Shown piece after piece: positions 45,981-55,983 of a stretch of DNA of 64,000 nt; within the stretch, counting starts at the first letter, position 1; each line of letters opens with the position of its first letter. Source of the stretch: Rossellomorea marisflavi (GTDB lineage: Bacteria; Bacillota; Bacilli; Bacillales; Bacillaceae_B); NCBI GenBank assembly GCA_003667865.1, contig CP033051.1, positions 1,509,501 through 1,573,500 on the forward strand, written 5' to 3'. A program made the position numbers and the translations under genes. The notes beneath the pieces are model-generated. The model was given only the letters and a program-made list of their open reading frames with translations, was not told the origin of the DNA and did not search any database.

Positions 45981-47153
45981 ATGGGTGTACCACGTTTAGA
46001 AGGCTACTATGAACTGACAGAAACGACTGCAATTGAATATGCAAAAAACACAGGCTTCTTCGAACAGAGTGCCGCTTTAGATTGCGAAGAAATTGGAGAC
46101 GGGAACTTAAATTACGTGTTTCATATTGTGGAGCGTCAATCAGGAATATCAATCATCATCAAACAAGCATTGCCGTATGCAAAAGTAGTTGGGGAAAGCT
46201 GGCCACTGACACTTCATCGGGCGACTATTGAGAGCAATGCTTTAAATGTTTTTGCAAAATTTGTACCAGACTTCGTACCAAAAGTTCATTTTACAGATGA
46301 GGTCTTGGCATTAACGGTTATGGAGGACCTTTCTGAATTTACGATCCTACGTGAAGGCTTGATTCAAGGAAACCGATACCCAAAGATTCCAGAGCACATT
46401 GGAACATATTTAGCTAAAACGTTATTCTACACATCAGACTTTGGCTTAAACCAACAAGAGAAAAAGGAGCTAGCAGGAACATTTATTAATCCTGAGCTTT
46501 GTAAAATAACAGAAGATTTGGTTTTTACAGACCCATTCTACGATAAAGATACGAATGATTTTGAAGAAGCCCTTTTAGAGGATGTTGAAGCAATCTGGAG
46601 TAATGATGTGCTGAAGCTTGAAGTAGCAAAGCTGAAGAAGAAATTTTTAACGCAAGGAGAAGCACTTCTGCACGGAGATTTGCACACGGGGAGTGTGTTT
46701 GTTACAGCAGACGAAACAAAGGTCATTGACCCAGAATTTGCGTTTTATGGTCCAATTGGTTTTGATGTTGGACAATTTTTAGCCAATCTATTATTAAATG
46801 CCTTATCACTTCCGAAGTCAGAACAAGCACCAATCCTTGATGACTTGAATCAAACATGGGATGTATTCGTAAATACGTTTAAGACGCTGTGGCATGAGCA
46901 CAATGTTGAGCCTTACGCAGAGGTGAACGATTATTTAAATTTCACCCTAACTCAAATTCTTCAGGATAGCTTAGGATTTGCGGGGTGTGAGTTAATTAGA
47001 AGAACAATTGGTCTAGCACATGTAAAAGACCTTGATGGTATAGAAAATGATGAAGTTAGAATTGCTGCTAAACGACAAGCTCTTTCACTTGGTAGAAACT
47101 TAATTTTACAGAAAGAGCATATTACACACCCTAGATATATTCGACTTTATTAA
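45981..47153 (+). CDS. mtnK: S-methyl-5-thioribose kinase
   Basis: First committed kinase of methylthioribose recycling, 390 residues. Protein-kinase-like phosphotransferase: [11 protein letters not shown] glycine-rich loop, IIIKQALP Lys, catalytic [11 protein letters not shown] and [21 protein letters not shown] ribosome site. First gene after the riboswitch terminator. Confidence 0.97.
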   Translation: MGVPRLEGYYELTETTAIEYAKNTGFFEQSAALDCEEIGDGNLNYVFHIVERQSGISIIIKQALPYAKVVGESWPLTLHRATIESNALNVFAKFVPDFVPKVHFTDEVLALTVMEDLSEFTILREGLIQGNRYPKIPEHIGTYLAKTLFYTSDFGLNQQEKKELAGTFINPELCKITEDLVFTDPFYDKDTNDFEEALLEDVEAIWSNDVLKLEVAKLKKKFLTQGEALLHGDLHTGSVFVTADETKVIDPEFAFYGPIGFDVGQFLANLLLNALSLPKSEQAPILDDLNQTWDVFVNTFKTLWHEHNVEPYAEVNDYLNFTLTQILQDSLGFAGCELIRRTIGLAHVKDLDGIENDEVRIAAKRQALSLGRNLILQKEHITHPRYIRLY

Positions 47154-47180
47154 AGAGATTATGAAACAAGGAGAAAGCAA

Positions 47181-48227
47181 ATGAGTATAGACACACATCA
47201 AGTATCTTCAGTGAATTGGGAAAACGGAACTATAAAGCTATTAGATCAGCAAAAGCTGCCTCATGAAACCATATTTTTAACCTTACAAACGATTGAGGAT
47301 GTCCGGGATGCTATTTCTAGCTTAAAAGTACGTGGAGCTCCAGCGATTGGGATAACAGCAGCTTTTGGGTTGGCACTGTGGGGACAACAGTATGAAGGAG
47401 AGAGTCTTGAGGGATTTTTACATGAACTACAGGAAAAACGAAATTACCTAGCAAGCTCACGTCCAACAGCTGTTAATCTTTTCTGGGCACTTGATCGCCT
47501 GCTTTCATCTGTAGAAGGAATTACATCTGTTTCAGAAGGACGAACATTACTGTTAGAGGAAGCGCTAAAAATTCAAATAGAAGATGAAGAGGTTTGTAGA
47601 AGTATTGGTGAGCATGCTGTTACGTTGTTTACATCAGGAGACCGAATTCTCACTCATTGTAATGCAGGGGGGATTGCGACAGCGAAGTACGGAACCGCCG
47701 TAGCTCCCTTCTATATTGCAAAAGAGCGTGACATCCCGTTACACATCTATGCATCGGAAACACGCCCTGTTTTACAAGGGGCTAGATTAACAGCTTGGGA
47801 GCTTCAAAATGCAGGAATTGATGTTACCTTAATTACGGACAATATGGCTGCACATACGATTGCAACGAAGAACATCAATGCGATTATTGTTGGTGCAGAT
47901 CGGATTGCGGCTAATGGCGATACAGCAAACAAAATAGGCACATATGGACTTGCTTTATTAGCAAGAGCGTTTGACATCCCGTTTTATGTGGCAGCCCCAT
48001 TATCAACCTTTGATCTATCCATCTCTTCAGGAACTGAAATTCCAATAGAAGAGAGAGACCCTAGAGAAGTAACAGAGCTAAATGGTCAACGCATTGCCCC
48101 AGAAGGAGTAAAGGTGTTCAATCCAGCGTTTGACGTAACACCACATGAACTGATCACTGCAATTATCACGGAAAAGGGTATTGTCAGTGGCAACTATGTT
48201 GAGAAATTGGCTGAAATAATAGAATAA
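47181..48227 (+). CDS. mtnA: S-methyl-5-thioribose-1-phosphate isomerase
   Basis: Converts methylthioribose-1-phosphate to methylthioribulose-1-phosphate. 348 residues, eIF2B-like fold: [39 protein letters not shown] (catalytic Cys), [18 protein letters not shown] and [18 protein letters not shown] (catalytic Asp). 27 bases after mtnK; terminator follows. Confidence 0.97.
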   Translation: MSIDTHQVSSVNWENGTIKLLDQQKLPHETIFLTLQTIEDVRDAISSLKVRGAPAIGITAAFGLALWGQQYEGESLEGFLHELQEKRNYLASSRPTAVNLFWALDRLLSSVEGITSVSEGRTLLLEEALKIQIEDEEVCRSIGEHAVTLFTSGDRILTHCNAGGIATAKYGTAVAPFYIAKERDIPLHIYASETRPVLQGARLTAWELQNAGIDVTLITDNMAAHTIATKNINAIIVGADRIAANGDTANKIGTYGLALLARAFDIPFYVAAPLSTFDLSISSGTEIPIEERDPREVTELNGQRIAPEGVKVFNPAFDVTPHELITAIITEKGIVSGNYVEKLAEIIE

Positions 48228-48236
48228 AAGAATGAT

Positions 48237-48273
48237 AAAGACTGCTTTCTTATTTGAGAGGGCAGTCTTTTTG
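48237..48273 (+). terminator. mtnKA terminator
   Basis: AAAGACTGC (48237-48245) pairs with GCAGTCTTT (48262-48270), followed by TTG TTTGG. Between 48274 and 48485 nothing is recognised. Confidence 0.8.
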
Positions 48274-48485
48274 TTTGGAAACAGTTTTTTAAACTCAAAA
48301 CACATCCCCAAAAATCTAATGTGCAGGTTGCTCGCTCTGTAGAAGAAGCGGTAGATATAGGGTGATTTATTTACGATTATAATTTGGATAGGCTTAAACG
48401 GTTGGATGGAGTAAAAATCTCTTTATATCCAAGTGTTTTTTATTATTTTTTCGTGTAACGAAAATGAGCTCAGCTATCTTGAACA

Positions 48486-48671
48486 GTGCGGACATTTAGT
48501 ACGCTATTTTTGAAAAAAACGTATAATTTTTCTACTTGGCGGACATTTGTTCCTCTATTTAAAGAGAATAGGGGAATATCATCTATAATTCGGCTGAATA
48601 ACGGAATAGATGTCCGCTTGCCCGCTAATATCCCGCCTTTTTTAACAAATAACGGAACAAATGTCCGCTTG
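48486..48671. repeat. ~185-bp GGACAT element, copy 4 (F-F-R-R)
   Basis: Forward motifs at 48487 (GCGGACATTTAGTACGC) and 48539 (GCGGACATTTGTTCCTC); inverted motifs ending at 48617 (AACGGAATAGATGTCCGC) and 48669 (AACGGAACAAATGTCCGC). The repeat happens to be open in the frame of the lipoprotein gene downstream. Confidence 0.8.
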
Positions 48672-48827
48672 AAATTCTACTACACACCAATTCCGTTCAC
48701 CCCCCCAGTTACGGTAAAAAACCTACATACAAGAATACACAGTTACAAACAAGAGTTGGTATTTTTTGTTTTTATTGAAACTATTTTTAGTCTAATTTCG
48801 ACCAATACTATAAAGGGGGAGGACTCG

Positions 48828-49532
48828 GTGAAGAAATGGTTTCTTTTACTTGTTACACTCTTATTAACTTCATGTAATTCCATGTCACTTAATCCTAGTA
48901 CCCATTCGGTCATTGAGTGGATAGATTTTGTGAATATACAGGGGAAGCATTACCAAGCGATCTATTCTGGGGTGATTTCAGATCAAGGCTGGATCGGAAA
49001 AGAGATTGGTGAAGTGTCGTTTAAAGTAGCAGATCATGTGCATGATCCAAACTACCAATTAAAAGATGGAGATGCAGCATTTTGGGAAAAAGGGACAAAG
49101 ATTTATGAAATAAAAAATCGACCGAATCTTATTGCAGTAAATGATAAGGAAATGATTCATCACTATCGATTGTACTACACAGAAGATAGTGGAAACGAAG
49201 AATACAGCTGGCATTATCAAGATTTAGAAAAGGATCGAGTAGCGAAGGTTGAGTTTTATCAAGGGAATCAAAAACCTAAATGGTTAAGCACATATACGAA
49301 TAGAGCCCAAATAGAGGAAATCCTACACATATTAGATACCAGCAAAACGCAGCCAGACTTCAAACCAAATACAGACAATGGAGATTCTACACATTATCGG
49401 ATAGTGTTCTATACGGGAGACCCAATCGCATACCAATACGAACTATTCTATGACGGATCCCAGTGGTACTGGTACCCATGGGATACCTCACTTGTGGATC
49501 GTGACATAGAGTATTATTTAGAACAACAATAG
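48828..49532 (+). CDS. Lipoprotein of unknown function
   Basis: 234 residues from GTG 48828, which has GGGGGAGGA upstream. The signal peptide and lipobox LTSC (KKWFLLLVTLLLTSCNS) follow directly. The frame is open back to 48486 but only through repeat sequence, so the longer reading is rejected. The exported domain is rich in aromatic residues (HYRLYYTEDSGNEEYSWHYQ) and may be a beta-sheet fold. No family is named. Confidence 0.75.
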   Translation: MKKWFLLLVTLLLTSCNSMSLNPSTHSVIEWIDFVNIQGKHYQAIYSGVISDQGWIGKEIGEVSFKVADHVHDPNYQLKDGDAAFWEKGTKIYEIKNRPNLIAVNDKEMIHHYRLYYTEDSGNEEYSWHYQDLEKDRVAKVEFYQGNQKPKWLSTYTNRAQIEEILHILDTSKTQPDFKPNTDNGDSTHYRIVFYTGDPIAYQYELFYDGSQWYWYPWDTSLVDRDIEYYLEQQ

Positions 49533-49586
49533 AGGGACGGACCTTACCGGTGTAGCAAAAGGCTACCGGGTAAGGTCCGTCCCTCT
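49531..49586. terminator. GAGGGACGGACC hairpin between convergent genes
   Basis: AGAGGGACGGACCTTACC (49531-49548) and its perfect complement (49569-49586) form an 18-bp stem, with a further inner TAGC/GCTA pairing. It lies between the lipoprotein and the convergent DUF2642 gene, whose stop codon is in the 3' arm. Family with 55801-55840. Confidence 0.85.
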
Positions 49587-49950
49587 ATTTATAGGAAATT
49601 GGGAAGCCTTCAAAGAATACAATTTGTTCAATTCGAATGTGAAGGGCTCTTTTTTCTGCGACGGTCAATTGAATATGATCTGTAGCAATTCCGGTTAGTT
49701 TCCCTTCCACTTTACCGGCGGTTGTTGTTACAATGATGTGCTCCCCTTTGTGACGACTTAAGTGGTCAACATATATGGGATTTAATGATGAAACGTATTG
49801 ATTCGGTTGCGGGACGGCTGATACTGGTTGAACAACTGTATAGGCTGTTGGCTGTTGATTTACTTCTACTGGTTGAACGATTGGGTTTATGTAAACAGGC
49901 TTTTTCTGTTCGAGGCTAGTCATATCATGTTCGTGCATTCTATCACTCAA
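49585..49950 (-). CDS. DUF2642-type protein
   Basis: 121 residues. A Pro/Gln/Val-rich low-complexity N-terminal half (NPIVQPVEVNQQPTAYTVVQ) is followed by a C-terminal Sm-like/DUF2642 domain (HKGEHIIVTTTAGKVEGKLT, HIRIEQIVFFEG). Related proteins in Bacillus are often spore-coat associated, but that is only suggestive. TTG start with AGGAGG 8 bases upstream. Confidence 0.7.
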   Translation of the reverse strand: MSDRMHEHDMTSLEQKKPVYINPIVQPVEVNQQPTAYTVVQPVSAVPQPNQYVSSLNPIYVDHLSRHKGEHIIVTTTAGKVEGKLTGIATDHIQLTVAEKRALHIRIEQIVFFEGFPISYK

Positions 49951-50160
49951 TTGGTTGTCCTCCTATCTTTCTGGGTTTTCTAAACCATATGCACTACTTC
50001 AAATGTCTATTCCTTACGTCTTCGGTGAATCGTTACAATCTTAGCTCTTAAAACAAAATAATTAGAGTAAGATAAAAACTTTGTTACACTAATAAGGTTG
50101 GTGAAAATGAGAAAACTACAGGGAAGGCTTCTTGACCTTTAAGAGAAAGTTGGAGAATAT

Positions 50161-51030
50161 ATGAGTGATCGTAACAAAGGAATTATTCTTTTATTATTAT
50201 CAGCATTTGGCTTCTCGATGATGGCTGCTTTTGTAAAGCTATCAGGAGACGTGCCAACCATTCAAAAAACGTGGTTTCGAAACATTGTATCTGCTTTTAT
50301 AGCATTTGGTTTTGTTATGTATCATAAAGAACGTTTATTTGGAAAAAAAGAAAACCAAAAAATTCTACTATTACGCTCAAGTCTAGGGATGGTCGGAATG
50401 GTTCTGTTTTTCTACGCAATTGACCACCTTGTCCTTTCAGATGCGGATATGTTAAACAAATTAAGTCCATTTCTAACGATTATTTTTTCTGCGATCTTTT
50501 TAAAAGAACGTGCTAGATTGTTTCAAATTGTCGCAATTATAATTGCTTTTATTGGAACGCTATTTATTATTAAGCCCGAATTCTCGGTAGAGATTGTTCC
50601 GTATCTTGCAGGTGTCCTTTCAGCCGTGTTTGCAGCAGGAGCCTATACGGTGTTACGTGTGCTGGGATCGAAGGAGAAGTTTTACACCGTTGTCTTTTAT
50701 TTTTCATTTTTCACAACGGTGTGCTTATTGCCGTTTGTAATTGCCTTTTACGAGCCGATGAGTAAGCTACAATGGATATATCTATTATCTGCTGGTGTGT
50801 TTGCAACCATCGGTCAATTTGGAATCACAATGGCATATAAATATGCCCCGGCAAAAGAAATTTCGATCTTCTTTTACTCAACCGTTGTCTATTCAGCTTT
50901 CATTAGCATTATATTATTTGGACAAATTCCAGATGAACTGAGCATTATAGGGTATATCATCATATTTGGAGCCTCATTCTATATGTTTATTAAAAATAAC
51001 AAAGTAGAGAAGGTTTCATCCTCAACGTAA
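50161..51030 (+). CDS. DMT-superfamily (EamA) transporter
   Basis: 289 residues with ten hydrophobic helices in two EamA repeats (GIILLLLSAFGFSMMAAFVK at the start, and SKLQWIYLLSAGVFATIGQF in the second repeat). Usually exports or imports small metabolites; substrate is unknown. TTGGAG ribosome site. Monocistronic with its own terminator. Confidence 0.88.
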   Translation: MSDRNKGIILLLLSAFGFSMMAAFVKLSGDVPTIQKTWFRNIVSAFIAFGFVMYHKERLFGKKENQKILLLRSSLGMVGMVLFFYAIDHLVLSDADMLNKLSPFLTIIFSAIFLKERARLFQIVAIIIAFIGTLFIIKPEFSVEIVPYLAGVLSAVFAAGAYTVLRVLGSKEKFYTVVFYFSFFTTVCLLPFVIAFYEPMSKLQWIYLLSAGVFATIGQFGITMAYKYAPAKEISIFFYSTVVYSAFISIILFGQIPDELSIIGYIIIFGASFYMFIKNNKVEKVSSST

Positions 51031-51058
51031 CGACTTGTGATTCAAGTCGTTCTTTTTT
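51029..51058 (+). terminator. Terminator after DMT transporter
   Basis: AACGACTTG (51029-51037, overlapping the stop) pairs with CAAGTCGTT (51043-51051), then CTTTTTTC. Confidence 0.88.
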
Positions 51059-51155
51059 CATGTTCATTTCTAATGAAGAATAAAGTGGTGAAGGAATACT
51101 TTTTTAAAATTTTTTTAGTAGAATGATGCTAAGGTAAGAAGTTGGAGGTGTCCAT

Positions 51156-52343
51156 ATGTCAAATAAGCTACTAATTGAAAACATAAAAATATACACGCAA
51201 GAAGCGGTATATGAAAAAGGTTACTTGAAAATAGAGGGTGAAGTTATTTCAGAATTCGGGGACATGAATGAGTTAACTAAAAAAGAAGGATACCATGCAT
51301 TTTCAATTCCTACTGGGTGTATGATGATTCCTGGAATGATAGATTTACATATACATGGAGTGAATGGAGCAGACACGATGGATGCAACGGTTGATGCAAT
51401 TGACACCATGACAGAAACACTTCCAGCAGAGGGGACTACCAGCTTTCTGGCAACAACCATAACAGAGAAAAAAGAGTCTATTGAACGAGCATTAAAAAAT
51501 GTTTCCCATTATATGAGACACCACAATCAGGCAGGAAGGGCTGAGGTATTAGGAGTCCATCTAGAAGGTCCTTTTATTAATAGAGAGAAAGCGGGTGCAC
51601 AGCCTGTAAATGATATTGTAAAGCCTGATATTGAATTATTTAAGTCCTGGCAGATCCTTGCAGATAACCAGATTAAACTGGTGACGTTAGCACCTGAAGA
51701 AGATGAAAGGTATGCACTCATTCAATACCTAAAGGAAACGGGTGTCATTGCATCTGCTGGGCATACCAATGCAACCTATAAACAAATGCTCAAGGCGATA
51801 GACTCTGGTCTAGGTCATGTCACGCATTTATATAATCAAATGTCGGGATTGCACCATAGAGAGCCAGGTGTGGTTGGCGCAGCCTTTCTTCGAGAAGAAC
51901 TAATGGTCGAGCTTATTGCAGATGGTATACATGTTACTGCTGACATCGTTGACTTAACGTTTCAACAGCTATCAGAAAATCGTCTGATTCTTATTACGGA
52001 TTCAATGAGAGCAAAGTGCCTTGAAAATGGTGAATATGAGCTAGGTGGGCAGAAGGTAATAGTAAAAGATGGAAAGGCACTTCTAGATGAGCATACCTTA
52101 GCAGGTAGTGTGTTGAAAATGATAGATGCCTTCAAAAACCTTCAACAGTATTCACATTGTAGTGTGCAACAAGCGATTAAAGTGACGGCTGTGAATCCAG
52201 CCAAACAACTAGGGATTTTTGATCAGAAGGGTAGTATTGCTTTAGGAAAAGATGCTGATATTGTAATCCTCACACAAGAATTTGAAGTGTTTCTTACACT
52301 ATGTAAGGGCAAGATAGCATATAGAAAGGAGCTGAATTCATGA
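51156..52343 (+). CDS. nagA: N-acetylglucosamine-6-phosphate deacetylase
   Basis: 395 residues, amidohydrolase fold. Metal and substrate motifs MIPGMIDLHIHGVNGADTMD, GVHLEGPFINREKAGA, ASAGHTNATYKQM, GHVTHLYNQMSGL and ITDSMRAKCLENG are present. Removes acetyl from GlcNAc-6-P. TTGGAGGTG ribosome site. Overlaps nagB by four bases. No adjacent nagR/yvoA repressor gene. Confidence 0.96.
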   Translation: MSNKLLIENIKIYTQEAVYEKGYLKIEGEVISEFGDMNELTKKEGYHAFSIPTGCMMIPGMIDLHIHGVNGADTMDATVDAIDTMTETLPAEGTTSFLATTITEKKESIERALKNVSHYMRHHNQAGRAEVLGVHLEGPFINREKAGAQPVNDIVKPDIELFKSWQILADNQIKLVTLAPEEDERYALIQYLKETGVIASAGHTNATYKQMLKAIDSGLGHVTHLYNQMSGLHHREPGVVGAAFLREELMVELIADGIHVTADIVDLTFQQLSENRLILITDSMRAKCLENGEYELGGQKVIVKDGKALLDEHTLAGSVLKMIDAFKNLQQYSHCSVQQAIKVTAVNPAKQLGIFDQKGSIALGKDADIVILTQEFEVFLTLCKGKIAYRKELNS

Positions 52344-53089
52344 AGATTGTTGAAGTGAAAGACTACGCGGAAATGAGTGAAAAAGCCGCTCAGTATGTTA
52401 TTGCAAAAGTAAAAGCTGTTCCAAATCTCCACCTAGGCATGGCAACAGGTGGAACTCCTAAAGGGCTATACAAAAAGCTCATTGAGGACCACGTCAAGCA
52501 TGGAACTTCTTATAGAGCGATTAAAACATTCAACCTTGATGAATATGTTGGTCTACCTCCGCATCATCCAAATAGCTACTCTTACTATATGAGGGAACAT
52601 CTCTTTCATCACATTACCATCAAACAGCAAAATACGCATATTCCATCCGGCATGGCAACAGATTTACAGGAAGAATGCCAACGGTACGAAAAACTTATCG
52701 ATGATCATGGTATTGACCTTCAAATCCTTGGGATTGGTGCAAATGGGCATATTGGATTTAATGAACCGGGAACATCCTTTCAATCTAAGACACATGTGGT
52801 AGAACTAGCTACATCAACGAAAAAGGCAAACGCTCGCTTTTTCTCCTCAACGGAAGAAGTGCCATCATATGCAATTACGATGGGGATTGCTTCCATTATG
52901 AGAAGCAAAGAAATTCTTCTAGTAGCATCAGGTGCATCCAAACAGCATGCAATGAAACAATTACTTCAAGGTGAAGTAACAGAACAGTTCCCTGCTTCCA
53001 TTATTCGTCAGCATCCTAACGTAACGATTATTGCAGATCGTGATGCATTAATGGGTACGAACGTATCTTCTACTTATATCCACTTATAA
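52340..53089 (+). CDS. nagB: Glucosamine-6-phosphate deaminase
   Basis: 249 residues. Converts glucosamine-6-P to fructose-6-P and ammonia. LGMATGGTPKGLY phosphate loop, catalytic Asp67 in NLDEYVGL, and LGIGANGHIGFNEPGTSF are intact. ATG overlaps the nagA stop (ATGA). It completes the two-step route from GlcNAc-6-P to glycolysis. Confidence 0.97.
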   Translation: MKIVEVKDYAEMSEKAAQYVIAKVKAVPNLHLGMATGGTPKGLYKKLIEDHVKHGTSYRAIKTFNLDEYVGLPPHHPNSYSYYMREHLFHHITIKQQNTHIPSGMATDLQEECQRYEKLIDDHGIDLQILGIGANGHIGFNEPGTSFQSKTHVVELATSTKKANARFFSSTEEVPSYAITMGIASIMRSKEILLVASGASKQHAMKQLLQGEVTEQFPASIIRQHPNVTIIADRDALMGTNVSSTYIHL

Positions 53090-53106
53090 ATATAAAATAG
53101 TGTATC

Positions 53107-53238
53107 TTATTTGTGCTGTAATAACGTTTGTTTACATTCTTGTAAAAGCTTTTTACGTTCCTCATAGTCATCTGTGTCCTCCCAATGTATTAGGTCTACG
53201 CCGTCATCATCAAGAATACCTGTACTCCATGCACCCAC
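53107..53238 (-). pseudogene. DUF4259-like N-terminal fragment
   Basis: A 43-codon frame from GTG 53238 starts MGAWSTGILDDDGVDLIHWE, resembling the start of DUF4259 proteins (MGAWGxGIxxDD). It then runs a short helical tail (EERKKLLQECKQTLLQHK) to a stop. Much shorter than the family, with no strong ribosome site, so probably a remnant. Confidence 0.4.
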
Positions 53239-53319
53239 ATAATATTATTTCCAAGAGAAAATGCAACGCATAGCTTGTATAATAATAAAATATAGTTAAC
53301 AAATAAAAGGAGTTCTTTC

Positions 53320-55068
53320 ATGCTAGATCTATTATTAGTCATGCTTGAGCGTCTAGGAATTATCGTGACCATTGCCTTTATTTTGACTCGATTCCGTTTC
53401 TTTCAAGATATGGTGTATCAGGATAAACTTAGACGAAAACAGCAATACATTGCCATCTTATTTTTCGGATTTTTTGGAATCATTGGGACCTATTCAGGGT
53501 TAACCTTTAGTACAGATACATTGCATTTTGATCGTGGGACAGCAGTACAGCTTAATTCAGATGAAGCCATTGCAAACTCTCGTGTTATTGGGGTCGTGTT
53601 AGCTGGACTTCTTGGTGGATATAAGGTTGGGATCGGAGCAGGACTCATTGCGGGTATTCACCGTTTTACACTAGGAGGATTTACAGCTGTTGCATGTGGA
53701 CTTGCAGCAATTATCGCAGGAATTCTAGCTGCGACCTTTCATAAGAAAAATAAACATGCCAACCTTCGCGTTGCTTTCTTCATTGGGGCAATGGCTGAAA
53801 CGGTGCAGATGGCGATTATTCTACTTGTCTCAAAACCATTCGAAAAAGCTTGGGAATTAGTTGAGGTTATTGGTATTCCAATGATCTTAGCAAATGGAAT
53901 AGGGTCTGCTCTCTTTCTGCTTATTATAAAAAATGTAGTGAATGAGGAGGAGAAGGCTGGTGCCATTCAAGCCCAAAAGACACTTCGAATTGCCAATCAA
54001 ACTTTAGCCTACTTAAGAAAAGGCTTGAACACATTCTCTGCACATGCGGCATGTAATATTCTCTACAAAGAAGTAAAGCCCAGTGCTGTAGCCATTACCA
54101 ATCAAACAACCATCCTAGCACATGTTGGATTAGCTTCAGATCATCACCGAGCGAATAGTCCGTTACAAACGACCATCACACGTGATGTCATACGAAATGG
54201 TGAGCTCGTCATTGCAAATGACGAAACCATCCACTGTGTGAACGAAGATTGTCTTCTCGGTGCAGCTGTTATCGCTCCTTTAAAGCATAGAGGAAAAACG
54301 ATTGGAACACTGAAGTTTTATTTTCGATCAGAAAAAGAAATTACAAATGTTATCCTAGAACTTATTTCTGGGTTGAGTGTTCTTTTAAGTAATCAACTTG
54401 AAATTGCGGAAGCAGATAAAGCCTATCAGCTAGCAAAAGAAGCTGAGATAAAAGCACTTCAAGCACAAATTAGTCCACACTTTTTATTTAACTCATTAAA
54501 TGTAATCGTATCTTTAATCCGAATTGATCCGATGAGAGCAAGAAAGCTATTGGTTTCATTATCGCATTTCTTAAGGCAAAATCTTGCTGGTACAACAGAT
54601 CAAAAGACACCATTAAAACAAGAGTTAAAGCATGTAAAAGCGTACTTGACGATAGAGGAAGCACGATTTGTGGATCGTCTTAAAGTAGAGTACGATATTG
54701 ATGAAAATATTTTAGAAGAGTTGATCCCACCGTTAACCTTGCAACCCATTGTAGAGAATTCCATAAAACATGGCTTTAAAGATAAATCAGAGAACTGTCA
54801 TGTTTTGATTTCACTAAAAAAAGATGGGACAGACATTATGGTGAAGGTAGAAGATAACGGTGATGGTATATCACCTGAACGAGCGAAGGATTTAGGAAAA
54901 GCACCGATGAAATCCATGAGTACGGGACTAGGATTATATAATGTAAATAGACGTTTGGTTATGATGTATGGTGAAAAAGCTGCCTTACATATCAATAGTG
55001 ATCAAGGTAAAGGAACGCTCATCGCGTTCCGTATTCCACATATGGAGGAAAAAGAATGGACAGATTAA
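53320..55068 (+). CDS. lytS: LytS-type sensor histidine kinase
   Basis: 582 residues. An N-terminal 5TM-5TMR_LYT membrane domain (e.g. GVVLAGLLGGYKVGIGAGLIAGIHR) is followed by a GAF-like domain (about 220-350), then His_kinase with LQAQISPHFLFNSLNVIVSL, and a HATPase (EDNGDGISPE, STGLGLYNVNRRL). Relatives sense membrane potential or, in the BtsS/LytS group, pyruvate. The response regulator overlaps its end. A CstA-family transporter downstream favours a carbon-nutrient sensor. Confidence 0.92.
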   Translation: MLDLLLVMLERLGIIVTIAFILTRFRFFQDMVYQDKLRRKQQYIAILFFGFFGIIGTYSGLTFSTDTLHFDRGTAVQLNSDEAIANSRVIGVVLAGLLGGYKVGIGAGLIAGIHRFTLGGFTAVACGLAAIIAGILAATFHKKNKHANLRVAFFIGAMAETVQMAIILLVSKPFEKAWELVEVIGIPMILANGIGSALFLLIIKNVVNEEEKAGAIQAQKTLRIANQTLAYLRKGLNTFSAHAACNILYKEVKPSAVAITNQTTILAHVGLASDHHRANSPLQTTITRDVIRNGELVIANDETIHCVNEDCLLGAAVIAPLKHRGKTIGTLKFYFRSEKEITNVILELISGLSVLLSNQLEIAEADKAYQLAKEAEIKALQAQISPHFLFNSLNVIVSLIRIDPMRARKLLVSLSHFLRQNLAGTTDQKTPLKQELKHVKAYLTIEEARFVDRLKVEYDIDENILEELIPPLTLQPIVENSIKHGFKDKSENCHVLISLKKDGTDIMVKVEDNGDGISPERAKDLGKAPMKSMSTGLGLYNVNRRLVMMYGEKAALHINSDQGKGTLIAFRIPHMEEKEWTD

Positions 55069-55796
55069 TTCGGATATTGATTGTTGATGATGAACGATAT
55101 GCAAGGGACGAGTTGAGGCACTTGCTAAGTGAATATCCTTCTGTTGATATTGTCGGAGAAGCAGAATCTGGAGAAGAGGCGGTTGTACAAGCAATTCAAC
55201 ATAAACCAGATGTCGTGTTTATGGATATTGAAATGCCAAAGATGAATGGAATGGAGGCGGCAAAGTCTCTTTTAGAGCTTAAGCATTCTCCTTCAATTGT
55301 GTTTGCAACAGCGTATCCGGAATTTGCTGCAGAAGCCTTTCGTTACGAGGCGGTTGATTATTTATTGAAGCCATATGATGAAGAACAACTCCAAGAAACA
55401 ATAAAGCGTTTGGAGAAACAATTTGTTCAGCAGGCGCCAGTTGCAACCATAAGCGAGGTAAAAGCTTCCGGAAAGCTGGCTGTAGAACGTGAAGGCGAAA
55501 TTCATTATCTGGAACCAAAAGAAATTCTTTATATATTCAGAGAAGAAAAATCATCAAAGATTATAACCAATCAAGGAGAGTTTGAGATCAAAACTCCGTT
55601 AAAGGATTTAGAAGCACGCTTACAGCATTTTTCATTTTTTAGAATTCATAAAAGCTATCTTGTAAATCTGGAATATATTACGAAGTTAAGTCCATGGTTC
55701 AACGGAGCCTATCACCTAGAACTAGAGGGCCGAGAAGAAAAGCTATCCGTTAGTCGTAACTATGTAAAACCATTAAGAAAAATTCTTGAGCTATAA
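55056..55796 (+). CDS. lytT: LytTR-family response regulator
   Basis: 246 residues. Receiver with IVDDERYARDEL, phospho-acceptor VVFMDIEMPKMNGMEAA, Lys in LLKPYDEEQL; C-terminal LytTR DNA-binding domain (REEKSSKIITNQGEFEIKTP, FFRIHKSYLVNLEYI). Starts inside the kinase gene with ATGGAGGAA upstream. Probably activates the cstA-type gene, whose promoter has a weak -35. Confidence 0.93.
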   Translation: MDRLIRILIVDDERYARDELRHLLSEYPSVDIVGEAESGEEAVVQAIQHKPDVVFMDIEMPKMNGMEAAKSLLELKHSPSIVFATAYPEFAAEAFRYEAVDYLLKPYDEEQLQETIKRLEKQFVQQAPVATISEVKASGKLAVEREGEIHYLEPKEILYIFREEKSSKIITNQGEFEIKTPLKDLEARLQHFSFFRIHKSYLVNLEYITKLSPWFNGAYHLELEGREEKLSVSRNYVKPLRKILEL

Positions 55797-55800
55797 TATG

Positions 55801-55840
55801 AGAGGGACGGACCTTGCTTGCGAGCAAGGTCCGTCCCTCT
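55801..55840. terminator. GAGGGACGGACC hairpin after lytT
   Basis: AGAGGGACGGACCTTGCT (55801-55818) and its exact complement (55823-55840) form an 18-bp stem with a 4-base loop. T tail is weak (TCATAC). Same family as 49531-49586. Confidence 0.75.
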
Positions 55841-55929
55841 TCATACATCTTAATCAATGCTAGGAACATCTTAATCTAGATTTCTGACATGTTACGGATG
55901 GATAACCCCATTTTCCAATTATCTGCCTT

Positions 55930-55951
55930 ATACTTTATGTAAGCGCATTCA
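55930..55951 (+). promoter_or_regulatory. cstA promoter region with perfect cre site
   Basis: TATACT (55930-55935) is a likely -10; no good -35 is seen 17 bases upstream, consistent with an activator. ATGTAAGCGCATTCA (55937-55951) fits the cre consensus WTGNAANCGNWNNCW at every position and covers the start of transcription, so CcpA would repress when glucose is present. Confidence 0.75.
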
Positions 55952-55983
55952 TATTTCTCTTATACTATAAGGAGGTAAAATCA

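Noticed and set aside
48486..48827. Upstream extension of the lipoprotein gene to 48486
   Set aside because: It would run through the GGACAT repeat and lacks a ribosome site; GTG 48828 has a strong one followed directly by a lipoprotein signal peptide.
51060..51155. Search for a NagR/DasR operator upstream of nagA
   Set aside because: No TGGTCTAGACCA-like palindrome was found.
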